Positions 9,864 to 20,783 of a stretch of DNA of 64,000 bases are shown piece by piece. Position numbers and translations under genes: made by a program. This DNA is from Bombus terrestris. Its lineage: Eukaryota; Arthropoda; Insecta; Hymenoptera; Apidae. The stretch is from positions 6,171,395 through 6,235,394 of the forward strand of contig NC_063285.1 in assembly GCF_910591885.1 (NCBI RefSeq), written 5' to 3'. Within the stretch, counting starts at the first letter, position 1; each line of letters starts with the position of its first letter. The notes beneath the pieces were generated by a model, which saw nothing but the letters and a program-made list of their open reading frames with translations, did no database searches and was not told the DNA's origin.

Positions 9864-10091
9864 GACGTTCCCTTTTCATTTCGGCGTTGGTGTCGATCCA
9901 ACGCCTCATATTCCTTATTTCCCTTGTATTATCAGCCTTCAACTTCTCCAGCGTCGGGTCACCCGACGTTGGGCAGATCTACTTGTAGATAAGTAAGTTG
10001 AGTTACACTTGAATTGTGGACCAGTGAGTTCAGTTCGACTTGGACTTTGGAAAAAAGCAGATTGGCTACCCCGTTGACCGTGGATTCGTTA
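9864..10091 (+). repeat. Fragment of the TA-targeting LTR family (copy E) and unassigned flank
   Basis: The last ~30 bases, ending CCCGTTGACCGTGGATTCGT (10070-10089), match a conserved block of LTRs A-D (for example 23192-23212 and, reversed, 35442-35463), in plus orientation. JkA-2 begins immediately after, in the middle of this block. The preceding ~200 bases contain an open minus frame ('IRNMRRWIDTNAEMKRERR'). I cannot assign it. It could be gag from copia-1 or another element. Confidence 0.4.
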
Positions 10092-13016
10092 TTTTTTTTT
10101 TTTTTTTTTTTTATTTATTAAAATTCACAATTTGTCCAATTTGGACATTTGGTGGAATTTTTTAACGGTTAAATTAGCATGTTGGTGGCTACCCCCAGCG
10201 GGGTACCATCCTCGTGTTTCTTAGGTTGTGTCCTTTATAAGGTCTGCTGGGTGCTTCCTTTTTAGTCTTCTGTCCATATTTGTAATTTTGTATGTTTCCG
10301 CAGCTAGCCGGTTTATGTGTGTTGCTATTCTTAATTTGTATTTCTCGGAGTATCTGTTGATTTCTTCCTTGACCGTTGGCATTCCCAGGTCCCTTCGTAT
10401 ATCTTCGTTTCTGACGTACCAAGGTCCGTTTACTATTGTCCTGAGGATTTTAGCCTGTATTACCTCTATTTTGTTTATATGGCTCATTGCTGCCGTCCCC
10501 ATAGTGGTATTCCGTACGTCCAGATTGGTTTTATGATCGTTTTATATATTTTTAACTTGCTTTCTGTGCTTAGTTTGGATTTTCGGCTTGTTAGCCAATG
10601 CATTTGTCTTCTTGTTTTCTGTATTTTTTCTACTATTGATTTGATGTGTAGTTTCCAGGTGAGTTTTTGATCTAAGTGGAGTCCTAGGTATTTGACATGC
10701 TTTGTTTGCGTTATATGCGTGCCGTTCAATAGGATGTTTGGTGGTGTCTTTTTCCGTAGCGTGAATGTAATATGGTTGCATTTATTGGGGTTTGCTTTTA
10801 TTTGTTTTTCTTGTAGCCAATTTTCTATTTTTACGATGTGTCCTTGTAGTATTTTGACTGCCGTTTCTGGGTTAGTATGCCTGACTAGTATAGCTGTGTC
10901 GTCCGCGAATGTCAATACTGTGCTGTTGGTAGTTGTTGGTATGTTCGCCGTGTATAATGTGTATAGTATTGGGCCTAGGACGCTTCCTTGTGGTACCCCG
11001 GCCTTGATGTCTTTAACTTGAGAATGTGTGTCCTTGATTTTTATTACGAAGGTTCTGCAGCTTAGGTAGGATTTTATTAAGAGGTGTATTTGCTCCGGGA
11101 ATTGTTTCCTAATTGTTTGTAGTAGACTTTCATGGTTAATTTTATCGAATGCTTTCTCTATGTCTATGAAGAGGGCTGTGCAGTATTCCTTGTTTTCTAG
11201 TGCTACTATTATTTCGTTTATAAGCCTGTGCATTTGCTCTATCGTGGAGTGTTTGTTTCTGAACCCAAATTGGTGATCCGGTATTAGTTTTTTTGTCTCT
11301 ATTATTGGTTTTATGCGGTCGTATATTATCTTTTCCAGTATTTTGGAAAATACTGGAAGCAGTGATATTGGTCTGTAAGATGCAGTTTGGTGCGGGTCTT
11401 TGCCTGGTTTATGTAACATTTTGATCTGTGCTAATTTCCATGGTTTGGGGAAGTATTGAATTCTTAGAATTGCGTTGAATATTACTGTTATTAGTCTTAT
11501 TGCTTTTGGCGGAAGGTTTTTTAAGATTTTACCATTAATTAGGTCGGTTCCTGGCGCTTTGTTGTTTTTTGTTTTATCAATTATGTTTCTAATTTCTTGT
11601 GCCGATGTTTTAGGTATGGTGTATTCCTTGTCGGCTGCGGTAGCAGTGGTTTGTGGATCCTCCTCCGTATGACTTTTGAGGTTGCTGTTGTTGGTAATGT
11701 GTGGTGTGAATGTGTTGTAGAGGTGGTTGGAGAATTCTTCAGCTTGTTCTTCGTTGCTTCTTGCCCATGTGTTATCTGCTTTTCTGATTGCCGGGACGGG
11801 TATTATTGACTTCCTTATTTTTTTCGTGGCTTTCCATAGTGAATAGTTGGTGTTCTCGTGTGTGGAGAGTGTCCCTATGAACTTTGAGAATTCGTTATCG
11901 TTGTGCTCCTTTATTTTGTTTTTTATTTCCTTTGCAAGTTTGTTTAAGTGTTTTTTGTTTTCTCGGGTTCTGTATTTTTGCCATTTTGCTTTTGCTTTTC
12001 TTTTTTCTTTGATTTCAAGTATTTCTTGCGGTATTGTTATTGTTTGTCTGCTGGTTGGTTCGGGAGTAGTGGTTGTCCTTGCTGCTTCCTGAATAGTTGC
12101 TGTCAATGTTGCTACTGCCTGTTCTATGTGTTCAGGAGTTTTTAACGGGATGTTGCAGTTTATTTTGCTTTCTATTATTTCTTTGAAAGTTTGCCAAATG
12201 GTGGTTTTATTGCATAGTGTTTCTGGTTTGCTATAGTGAATTGGTTTGTTTCTGTATTCAATTATTATGGGTGTATGATCGGAGCTGAGCTCGAGGTTGG
12301 GTGTTATTTTTAGTTTATTTGTGTTTAGTCCCCTTGTAACTGCAAAGTCCAGAAGATCTGGTTTTTTGTTCAGGTCAGTCGGCCAATGTGTCGGTGTTCC
12401 TGTGGATAATATATTGAGGTTATTATTTCTAATGTATTTTTCCAGTGTTCTACCTCGTGGTGTAATGTTTCTTGACCCCCAAAGCGTGTGCTTTGAGTTG
12501 TAGTCTCCCGCTGCGATGTACTTGTCCCCTAGGTCCTGGAAGTATTCTTCCCACATTTGTGTTGTTATTTTGTGTCGCGGAGGCACGTATACTGCTGACA
12601 ACTGGAAGTGGTTGCTGCTAGTTTGAACTGTAACAGTGGTTGCTTGTAAATATTCTTTGTTAACTTGGCTGTGAAGATAATGTTTGATATCGTTTCTGAC
12701 TATCACTGCTGTCCCTCCGTGAGCTTTTCCTGAGGGGTGTTTGGTATCATATATGGTGTAGTATGGTATTTTCAAATAGCTTTTTGTAGTGAAGTGTGTT
12801 TCTGAGACAAGTAATATGTCTATATTATTATTGTATATGAATGTTTTAGTTTCGAGGGCCCGTTGTTGTAGGCCGTTTGAGTTCCAGGCTGCTATTTTTA
12901 GAGTGTCCGTTTTTATTTTTTGCTTAGCACGTTTGTAATTAGTTGTAGCATGACTGTGATTTGTTGGGTTTGCTGTTTGAGTACTGCATTTTGTTCGCTT
13001 ATCATTCTGGTTAGCA
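10092..13016 (-). mobile_element. JkA-2, 5'-truncated Jockey-type element
   Basis: Minus-strand JkA copy whose A tail appears as T's at 10092-10112 and whose 3' UTR palindrome is at 10133-10147. It covers the whole ORF2 and only the last ~35 codons of ORF1 (13016 to 12913), so it is 5'-truncated. At 13015-13016 it is fused head to head to JkB-1, sharing only the bases CA. No target duplication is visible: the left flank is LTR family E and the right flank of the fused pair is LTR family S1. Confidence 0.88.
10222..12943 (-). pseudogene. JkA-2 ORF2, endonuclease and reverse transcriptase with one frameshift
   Basis: Nearly complete ORF2, very close to JkA-1. The endonuclease reads 'IAAWNSNGLQQ', 'LVSETHF', 'AAGDYNSKHTLWGS' and 'SSDHTP'. 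RT motif A is intact here (FIDIEKAFD), as is 'TFADDTAIL', so the catalytic residues lost in JkA-1 are retained. One lesion breaks the C-terminus: near 10494 the plus strand has CCCC where JkA-1 has a run of five. The reading moves out of frame at 'PLWG', and the last ~90 residues ('AAMSHINKIE...') lie in another frame. A codon is also missing at 'EILEIKEKRK'. Upstream the frame opens into ORF1 as in JkA-1. Confidence 0.88.
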
Positions 13017-13212
13017 GTGCCCGGCAAAGTCCACAAAGCAGCAGTGACCATCCAGTTGCTGCTGAGTGCCGAGACGTGCAGACGTGTGCCCAGTGCCCTG
13101 TGAAGTTCACAAAACTCCACGTGACGCCCATCTGTCGAAAGCGAATCCAAGTAACCTAGCCAGGGGTTAACAGCCTCTCGACTAGTTCTTTCACACTGAA
13201 TTAACTAGCTCG

Positions 13213-14430
13213 ATGATGGCTCTATCATTTCCAACAGGCTCCCCGGAGCTAAATTATAACACCGCCATTTTTCCTCCCCCGTGGCAAGAGGGCAACACAT
13301 CTATCCTGGTAAACGACCATCACACGAAAAAACGAAAGCTCGAACCAACCAAGACAAATGTAAACAAGAGTCAAACTAAACCATCAGCCAGCCAGGTGAC
13401 CACCTACAATAGATTTTCAATACTGGAGTCCACGGAAGACTCCATGATTACAACCGAAAAGGTAAACAACCTCCATAATCAAAGAATTCCCCCTCCCCCA
13501 CCGATATTCATAAACGACGTAATCGACATTCAGTCAATGATTAAGACTATCGAAAAAGAAATCAGCAAAGAGGACTACAAGTTAAAGATTAACAACAACC
13601 ACGTGAAAATACTGCCGACCCACCCAGACGCCTATAGAAAGTTAACCAAGCTATTAAAAACATTAAACGCTAAATTCCACACATACCAGCTCAAACAAGA
13701 AAGACCATTTCGAGTGGTGCTACGCAACATCCATCACTCAGTTGATCTAGACGAACTAAAGTGCGAACTGTCAAACCACGGCCACGAAGTAACTAATATC
13801 AGCAACATTAAGCACAGAATCACAAAAAACCCACTATCCTTATTCTTTATAGACTTAAAACAAAAAACAAACAACAAAGAAATCTACAATATCAATCGGC
13901 TGATGAACTCCATAGTTAAATTCGAGCCACCTCTTGTAAAGAAAGAAATAATACAATGCAAAAGGTGCCAAAGGTACGGCCACACGCAGAAATACTGCAA
14001 TCACAACTTCCGGTGCGTAAAATGTGCAGGTAATCACCCCACTGACCAATGCACTAAACCCCCGGAAACCCCCGCCAAGTGTATCCACTGTCAAGGAGAG
14101 CATCCTGCGAACTACAAAGGATGCTCAGCCTACAAATCGCTACATAATATAAGGTATCCAAAACTGAGACCCAAGGACACAAACATACAAGAACCTAAAC
14201 CCCAAAAACTCACCTCACCAACAGTATCCTATGCGAAGGCAACGCAAGGAAACGTATACAACTCGAAAACACACAGTGTACACACAGAAAATAGAATTCC
14301 CACCCCACAAAGCACAGACAACTTTACCAGACTCGAAAAACTTATCGAGAAGCAAACTGAGCAAATTAACAACTTGCTGTCACTACTCACACTCTTCATG
14401 GACAAATTCATAAGCACAGAAGCAAAATAA
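13213..14430 (+). CDS. JkB-1 ORF1, zinc-knuckle RNA-binding protein
   Basis: Uninterrupted 405-residue ORF1 starting at the ATGATG after the leader. The layout matches JkA ORF1: a charged N-terminus, a conserved central domain (residues ~120-235, 'TYQLKQERPFRVVLRNIHH', 'LSLFFIDLKQ'), then three zinc knuckles at ~250-310: CKRCQRYGHTQKYC, CVKCAGNHPTDQC and CIHCQGEHPANYKGC. A C-terminal helical, glutamine-rich segment ('LEKLIEKQTEQINNLLSLL') may be a coiled coil. It differs from JkA ORF1 in most surface residues, so it is a separate family. ORF2 begins 5 bases after its stop. All knuckle ligands are present, unlike in JkB-2. Confidence 0.9.
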   Translation: MMALSFPTGSPELNYNTAIFPPPWQEGNTSILVNDHHTKKRKLEPTKTNVNKSQTKPSASQVTTYNRFSILESTEDSMITTEKVNNLHNQRIPPPPPIFINDVIDIQSMIKTIEKEISKEDYKLKINNNHVKILPTHPDAYRKLTKLLKTLNAKFHTYQLKQERPFRVVLRNIHHSVDLDELKCELSNHGHEVTNISNIKHRITKNPLSLFFIDLKQKTNNKEIYNINRLMNSIVKFEPPLVKKEIIQCKRCQRYGHTQKYCNHNFRCVKCAGNHPTDQCTKPPETPAKCIHCQGEHPANYKGCSAYKSLHNIRYPKLRPKDTNIQEPKPQKLTSPTVSYAKATQGNVYNSKTHSVHTENRIPTPQSTDNFTRLEKLIEKQTEQINNLLSLLTLFMDKFISTEAK

Positions 14431-14435
14431 AACCA

Positions 14436-17081
14436 ATGCGAATAGCTCTGTGGAACGCCAACGGTCTAGCTCAGCACAAATCTGAGCTAGAACTATTCTT
14501 AAAACAACAGCAAATCGATGTGATGCTCATATCCGAAACCCATTTCACCGACAAAAACTACCTCAAAATACACGGCTTCAACTTCTACCACACCCGACAC
14601 CCCAGCGGAAAGGCTCACGGCGGCACCGGAATCATAATCAAGTCAAACATCAAACACTACGAACTTCCACCATTCCAGAAAGACTACCTCCAAGCAACAA
14701 ACGTAGCAATAGAAGACTGTCATGGTACAATCACCACCTCAGCTGTATACTGCCCTCCCAGACACTCCATCGCCAAAGAAGACTTCGACCACTTCCTGGA
14801 CACCCTGGGCAACAGATGCATAGCCGGAGGAGACTACAACGCTAAACACACCCAATGGGGTAGCAGACTGGTTACAGTAAGAGGCAAAAACCTCCTCAAC
14901 AGCATAATATCCAACAACCTCAACTACCTTACCACATACGAACCCACACACTGGCCCACCGACACAAACAAAATACCCGATCTCCTTGATTTCTTCATAA
15001 CTAAAAATATCTCGCCAAGACACGTCCAAATCAATTCCTCGGCTGATCTCTCCTCTGATCATTCCCCCGTGATAGTAACAGTCAGTTCAACTATCATCGA
15101 GAATACACCTAATGGCTCCATTCATAACCAACACACCAACTGGCAGCTCTTTAGAGAAGTCTTTACCCACACAACTTCAGCCTCAACCTCACTAAAAACC
15201 AATGACGAAATCGAAGCAGCCACGGAATACCTAAATGCGAGCATAATAAACGCTATCCGCGTCTCCACACCGGCAAAAACGTCCATCAGCAACCACGAAT
15301 ACCCCCAGTACATATTAAAAAAAATAGCAGAAAAACGTAGACTAAGAAGGATATGGCAGACCCATAGAACACCGGAGGACAAACGCAAACTAAACAACGC
15401 AACTAGAAAACTATCCAAAACCATAAAGAACTACAATAATGACCGTTTTCACAAATATCTCGCCAGCCTGTCCCCCACAGCCGACTCAAACTACTCACTA
15501 TGGAAAGCCTCCAGGAAACTCACGCGCCCCCCACAAATAATACCTCCAATCCGCCGCCCGCAGGGTGGATGGGCGCGTAGCCCTATAGAAAAAGCCAACC
15601 TATTTGCCAAACACTTGACTGAAGTATTCCAACCCCATTCCTCCATAGCTGCAGCGGACGTCACCGAATACCTGCACACTCCCTTCCAAATGTCCCCTCC
15701 TATCCAACCCTTCACCTCTGCAGAGATCATAGAAGCTATCCGTCGCCTAAACCCCAAGAAAGCAGCAGGTCACGACCTAATAGGAAATAAAGCAATCAAG
15801 GAACTCCCCATAAAAGGGATTGCACTCATCGCATCAATATTTAACGCCATCCTCCGCCTTGAACACTTTCCTAAGGCGTGGAAAATCTCACTAATCACCC
15901 TCATCCCCAAACCCGGTAAACCAATATATGAAGCCAGCTCCTATCGCCCAATCAGTCCCTTACCTACCCTGTCTAAACTATTCGAGAGGATGCTCACGAA
16001 CCGTCTCCTTCCACTCCTAGAAGAATTGAAAACTCTCCCAGATCACCAATTCGGCTTCCGAAAACAACACTCAACAGTAGAGCAAATCCACCGCATAACC
16101 CACATGATCAGCCAAACCCTTGAAAAGGAAAAATACTGCTCAGCCGTATTCCTAGACATCCAACAGGCATTCGATAAAGTATGGCATGAAGGGCTACTCT
16201 ACAAGCTTAAAAAAATCCTACCCCACCCATACTACTCCATCTTAAAATCCTACCTAACCAACAGACAATTCATAGTTAAATGTCTAGACGCCACTTCCGC
16301 AACATTCCCAATAGAATCCGGCATACCCCAAGGTAGTGACCTCGGACCCCTACTGTTCTCCATCTACACTGCCGACTTACCCATATCAAACGAGGTAACA
16401 ATAGCAACATTTTCCGACGACACAGCACTATTAGCTACCCACGCAGACCCGGCAATTGCCTCATCCACTCTCCAGCGAAGTCTCGACTCCATGGAAAAGT
16501 GGTTTCAAAAATGGGGTTTTAAAATAAACGAAAAAAAAATCCTCCCATGTAATCTTCACGCTCCGAAAACAAACCTGCCCCCACGTCACCATTAACAACA
16601 CAATAATCCCAAGTAAGGACTCCGTAAGATACCTGGGCATGACCCTGGACAGGAGGCTAACTTGGAAAAAACATATCTCAGAAAAAACAAAGCAACTAAA
16701 GGAAAAACTAAGAAAATTCTATTGGCTCACGGGCCGACGCTCCAAACTAAACATACAGAACAAAATAATCCTCTACAAGGCCGTAATAAAACCTGTCTGG
16801 ACCTACGGGATCCAACTATGGGGAACAGCAATAACTCCAACATTGAAATGCTCCAACGCTTCCAATCGAAAACCCTAAGATCCCTAATTGATGCACCTTG
16901 GTACGTTACCAACGAAGCAATCCACCGTGACCTCAAGATACCTACAGTCAAAGATGAAATACTCAAGTCCAGAAGCAGATATAACACACGAGTCAACAAC
17001 CACCACAACCCACTAGTCACCCAACTACTGGACACGATGGACCAGATCCGCAGACTAAAAAGAAAATACCCCCTAGATTAA
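14436..17081 (+). pseudogene. JkB-1 ORF2, endonuclease and reverse transcriptase with two indels
   Basis: ORF2 starts at ATG 14436 ('MRIALWNANGLAQHK') and is open to 16595, covering endonuclease ('ISETHFTDKNY', 'AGGDYNAKHTQWGS', 'SSDHSP') and RT ('YRPISPLPTLSKL', 'HQFGFRKQHSTVEQ', 'AVFLDIQQAFDKV'). The catalytic block reads FSDDTALL where JkB-2 has FADDTALL, and the preceding block reads GIPQGSDLGP instead of GSVLGP. An A run at 16531-16539 has nine A's against eight in JkB-2, shifting the frame to a stop. A compensating one-base loss near 16835 returns it to the original frame, which then ends at 17081. Confidence 0.88.
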
Positions 17082-17188
17082 ATCCTTAGATTCTACTAAA
17101 ACCAACAATATAAAACTATTATAATCCATGTCATTGTATCACGCCAAATTAAGTTACTGAAAATTCTAAACGAGAATTGATTGTAAAT

Positions 17189-17219
<31 letters not shown>

Positions 17220-17306
17220 CATTAGACGCGTCGGCCTTACGCTTTGAAGATATAGCGCCTTGTGTCGCGAAGCCGTTGGAAAGTTCCGTGCTCGTGTGCC
17301 GCCACA
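17220..17306 (-). repeat. S1-family LTR end fragment
   Basis: 87 bp matching positions 3771-3857 of solo LTR S1 with 3 differences by eye and ending at the same CCGCCACA. It begins right after the JkB-1 A tail. The rest of this LTR is absent to the left, where JkA-2/JkB-1 and then LTR family E are found. This suggests loss of sequence rather than a clean insertion. Confidence 0.75.
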
Positions 17307-17711
17307 TGTGTTTTTGGAACCTAATTTCCAAATTGTATGTTATATAAAATATTTTTAAATATATCGTAATGAAAGAAATCATTGTAGAATTATATCATAC
17401 GATGAGTGCAATGGCAAAACGACCTTCTCCTATGCGACTCAAATTACTGTTACAACTCTTGGAACATATTGCCATAATTCTTCCATCATCATTAAATCAA
17501 TTAGAACATGATCAACTTAAAATTACTGAAATGTGACAGTAAATTCGAAATTGTTTATATTGAATGTATCTGCTTATGGAAAAAAAATTATAACTTCTCA
17601 AATTTATCGATAATAGATGAAGAAAGTTTCATAATCTTCTGAATTTTCAAACTTTAAATGCTGCTTTGTAATATAACGCCAGACAATTAATTAGTGATAT
17701 TTTTTTGATAG
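17307..17711. other. Unassigned AT-rich stretch before the dynein exons
   Basis: No repeat is recognised. A plus-strand open stretch at 17370-17537 reads a plausible helical segment ('MRLKLLLQLLEHIAIILP'), but I cannot match it to dynein or another family. The end of this stretch (17702-17711) is a T-rich tract plus AG, the splice acceptor of the next exon. Confidence 0.3.
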
Positions 17712-20272
17712 GGAGAATTAATTATTAATGCTGAGATCGAAGATCTACAAAATTATATAATGATGGATGCTGTTCCGCCGTCTTGGACAAAAAGAGTTTA
17801 CCCTTCAAAATTAGGATTAAACAGTCGGTTCACGGATATGTTATATCGAATAAATGAATTATCTGATTGGACTGCTGATTTTAAGGTAACCATTTACTTA
17901 TTTTATACTATTATTCTAACTTTTATTATTGTATAAAACAATGCTCTATTAATATCGAAATATTTCAGTTTATGAAATTGATAATTGAATCCGTGGCAAA
18001 TTTTGATGCCTGGAATTCAACTCAAACTGGTAAAATAAACATAGCAAAATTGAATGAGCGACAGAATAAAGCTTCGTTCAACGCACACGATTGTTGCTAC
18101 CCATAAAAAGTGAAATTTTAATAACTCGTATCCCTTTCCTGTAGAAAAAAGCTGTAAAAGACTGCTTCAATCTATTCAACTAAAATAAGTTTAGATGTGA
18201 ACTGATATGAATCAAAGTGTTTTCATCTTCAGATAATTAATCTGTAGATAATTTGTAGTAAATAGAATATGAATCTGTCTGAACTGAATCCAAAATAGTT
18301 GGATTGAGTTTGTGTAAATTCATATTAATTGAGAACATCACTCCGATCTAGTACAATACCTTTCATTAAGAAAAAATAGGAATTATAAAATTTAACATTT
18401 CCAAGCAGCTTTATCCGCACACTCGCCTTTAATATCCTGTATTTTATGCCCTTTAGCTGAACTTGAGAAACAATCTTTTGCTTGAACTATTTTCGAACCC
18501 TCGAGAAGATGACAAACCAGATATTAACCCTTTGAGTGCTGACTACTCGCGGCCTATGTCGTCCGTACGGACGGCGCGCGTCTAGCGCTGACGATCGCTG
18601 TGGACGGAATACTTTTTCGTTAGACTGAACTCTGTTGATTGACTATTCAAAGCGCAAATCGTAATAAGTTATAGTAATCCTTTTGCACGAGATTAAATGA
18701 TTCAAGATCATTATTTTTTAGTTATTTTTAATTATTTATTATAAACATTGAAATTTACAGTTAACTAGAATTTGGGTAATAAACTAGAAAACAATAAACT
18801 AGAAAACTAAATTTAGTAAATATAACACAAGTTAATAATTTAGTTGTGTGTGAAAAATTCAGTGCTTGAGAAAACTAAAAAAACCAGATGTAGAGTTTTC
18901 TTACAAGTGGTGACCACTTCAACAATAACGAGGCACTATTGGCATTTGTTTACTGCCGTAAGGAATGCATTTATATTTATTTCACACAAACGCAATAGTA
19001 TTACTTCTGCGTAGGTGTTCGGAAAAATTGAAAAACCCATACATGCGTCCTTAGCCCATGCCGGGCACTTACAGAAAGCGCATGTATATGTCCTTAGTCC
19101 ACACCGATAGCTTTCGCCAGACACCTATATGCGCCCACAGCACTCAAAGGGTTAACGAATTTTCTTTCAGACGATATCGACGGGTCATTAATATTATATA
19201 CCAAACGCAGAATTTCCCGTTTCTGTCAATTAACATTAAAATCTAAACAATCTTACAACATTGGTATTCAACTTTATTGCAATCTTATTCTGCTCATCAA
19301 TTAATCTATTCTAATAACATAACGAATCATTATGTAGTTACCATCATCGGTATGGTTAAATGATTTTTACAATCCTCAACCATTTTTAACTGCAATTATA
19401 CAACAAACCGCACGCAAAAATGAATGGCCATTGGACAAAATGTGTTTATATCGTGAAGTACTGAGAAAAACCAAAGAAGAAATCACGTAATTATTAAAAA
19501 CATTACTCCGCCATTCCTTCAAACGTATTCTTTATTTTTATTTTTCCTTACTGTACCTCCTTATTTTTCCTTGTATGATGTTAATATCGAGTATACTATA
19601 CTTATCGCACATGTACAATGGTGAAAAAAAGGATTTGTACATACATATCGTTATCTTTCAATGAACCTTTTTTTTGGCGGAGTCCACGATTTATTTTTGC
19701 AGCATCAACTCTTTGTAGCCGTATGAAAGTACTATTATATATATTATTATATTATATATCATATAATACTATTAAATACATGTGTATATACAAATATTTT
19801 AAAGTATTAATAAATAAAAATATCTTAACTGTATTTTTAAACATTTTTAATATTTTATTTCAAGTACATTTATCTAAATAAACTCACTAGTTTTAATCAT
19901 TAACAAAATTTAGTTACAATTTGTATAAATTTTTTTCGGAGTAGTAATAATAGATTTTTCACTAAAACTTTACAGATCAGCACGAAGAGAAGGTGCATAT
20001 ATAAAAGGATTATACATGGAAGGTGCACGATGGGACGATCAAACAGGATGTATCATGGACTCTCTATTTAAAGAATTGTTTCCATTATTACCAATAATAT
20101 ATATATTAGGGCGATTACACAGGACAAGCAAGATTTAAAGAATATGTATGAATGTCCTGTTTATAAAACACGATCGCGAAGACCTACTTACGTGTGGACG
20201 TTCAAATTAAGAACTAAGGAGAGAGCTAGTAAATGGATCCTTGGTGGAGTGGCAATTCTATTACAAATCTAA
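17712..20272 (+). pseudogene. Axonemal dynein heavy chain, last three exons (frameshifted)
   Basis: C-terminal motor tail of an axonemal dynein heavy chain, outer-arm beta-like by memory of the family. Exon 17712-17885 encodes 'GELIINAEIEDLQNYIMMDAV' to 'DWTADFK'. Exon 19338-19486 encodes 'LPSSVWLNDFYNPQPFL' and 'TARKNEWPLDKM'. Exon 19976-20272 encodes 'REGAYIKGLYMEGARWDDQ' and, in another frame, 'YECPVYKTRSRRPTYVWTF' to 'GGVAILLQI' and stop. Splice sites are GT/AG with consistent phases (0, then 2). In the last exon an AT repeat (20095-20106) is 2 bp longer than the family spacing allows, shifting the frame about 50 codons before the end. It is either a pseudogene, an AT-repeat allele, or a sequencing error. 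Upstream exons are not adjacent: a transposon fusion ends at 17219. Confidence 0.85.
18528..19151. mobile_element. piggyBac-type MITE in the dynein intron
   Basis: A 624-bp non-coding element with 14-bp perfect terminal inverted repeats (CCCTTTGAGTGCTG and its complement), flanked by TTAA on both sides (18524-18527 and 19152-19155). A TTAA target and CCC...GGG ends are the signature of piggyBac-type transposons. With no transposase it is a MITE. It lies wholly within the intron 17886-19337. Inside, 18863-18933 resembles the end of the copia-3 LTR ('CAGATGTAGAG ... GACCACTTCAACA'), so it either carries or was hit by a copia LTR piece. Confidence 0.8.
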
Positions 20273-20308
20273 TTTTATAAATTAAATTATGGATTAAATA
20301 TGCAATTA

Positions 20309-20316
20309 AAATAAAG
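20309..20316 (+). terminator. Poly(A) signal after the dynein gene
   Basis: AAATAAAG lies about 40 bases downstream of the dynein stop (TAA, 20270-20272), at the position expected of a polyadenylation signal. Confidence 0.45.
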
Positions 20317-20635
20317 ATTTTCGAAATTGACAAAGAGTGTTGATATTCTTTTTCAAAACACAGTATTATTTTATGCAAGATAATATTTATATAAAAGAAG
20401 AATACAACGCATCTCTATGCACGATTACAATTTATTTCTCTATTTTAAATTTCTTTACAACTTACAAAAACATTAATCCGTACACACATTTTGTAACAAA
20501 ACGATTGCATGATCGCGAATTTGAAATTAAATTTTTAAAATAAAAAATATAAATTATTACAATTTTATAAATATAGTTGTTTATTTGCGACATTAAAAAC
20601 ATTTTGTACACGTAAAAAATTGTTGGTATCAGTCA

Positions 20636-20725
20636 TTATCTTCTATTGCACCCATATTTTTTCTTTTCATAATATAGATCAGTCTCTGAACTCCCAAGAT
20701 TTATAACTTTTGGACAACCATCTCG
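20636..20725 (-). CDS. Possible terminal exon of an unidentified gene
   Basis: On the minus strand a T-rich tract and TTGCAG lead into a 30-codon open frame reading 'RDGCPKVINLGSSETDLYYE' then 'KKKYGCNRR' and TAA at 20636. A minus-strand AATAAA sits about 50 bases beyond (near 20585). Acceptor, open frame, stop and poly(A) signal together suggest the last exon of a gene converging on the dynein gene. I do not recognise the protein. Upstream exons would lie beyond 20784, where LTR A begins. The reading phase is inferred. Confidence 0.4.
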   Translation of the reverse strand, partial: RDGCPKVINLGSSETDLYYEKKKYGCNRR

Positions 20726-20783
20726 CTGCAACAAAACAAATTTCAAATCTTAATCTATTACTACAAATTATAAGTCATATATA

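Larger units (their letters stand above)
13015..17219 (+). mobile_element. JkB-1, Jockey-type element of a second family
   Basis: A 4.2-kb plus-strand copy of family JkB, close to JkB-2 (30931-35177) but lacking roughly the first 40 bases of the 5' UTR. It has a 5' UTR (13015-13212), intact ORF1, a damaged ORF2 (14436-17081), a 3' UTR and an A tail (17194-17219). The left end is a head-to-head fusion with JkA-2. The right end abuts an LTR fragment of the S1 family. No target duplication is seen. Confidence 0.9.

Noticed and set aside
10484..13150. Extension of the JkA-2 ORF2 frame beyond 13016 ('MDSLSTDGRHVEFCELHRAL')
   Set aside because: Those residues are read from the reverse strand of the JkB-1 5' UTR after the fusion point. 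The same antisense reading occurs at 30894-31106.
17370..17537. 55-codon plus-strand open frame as a further dynein exon
   Set aside because: It does not match the dynein segment expected before 'GELIINAE' and lacks a clear donor site in frame.
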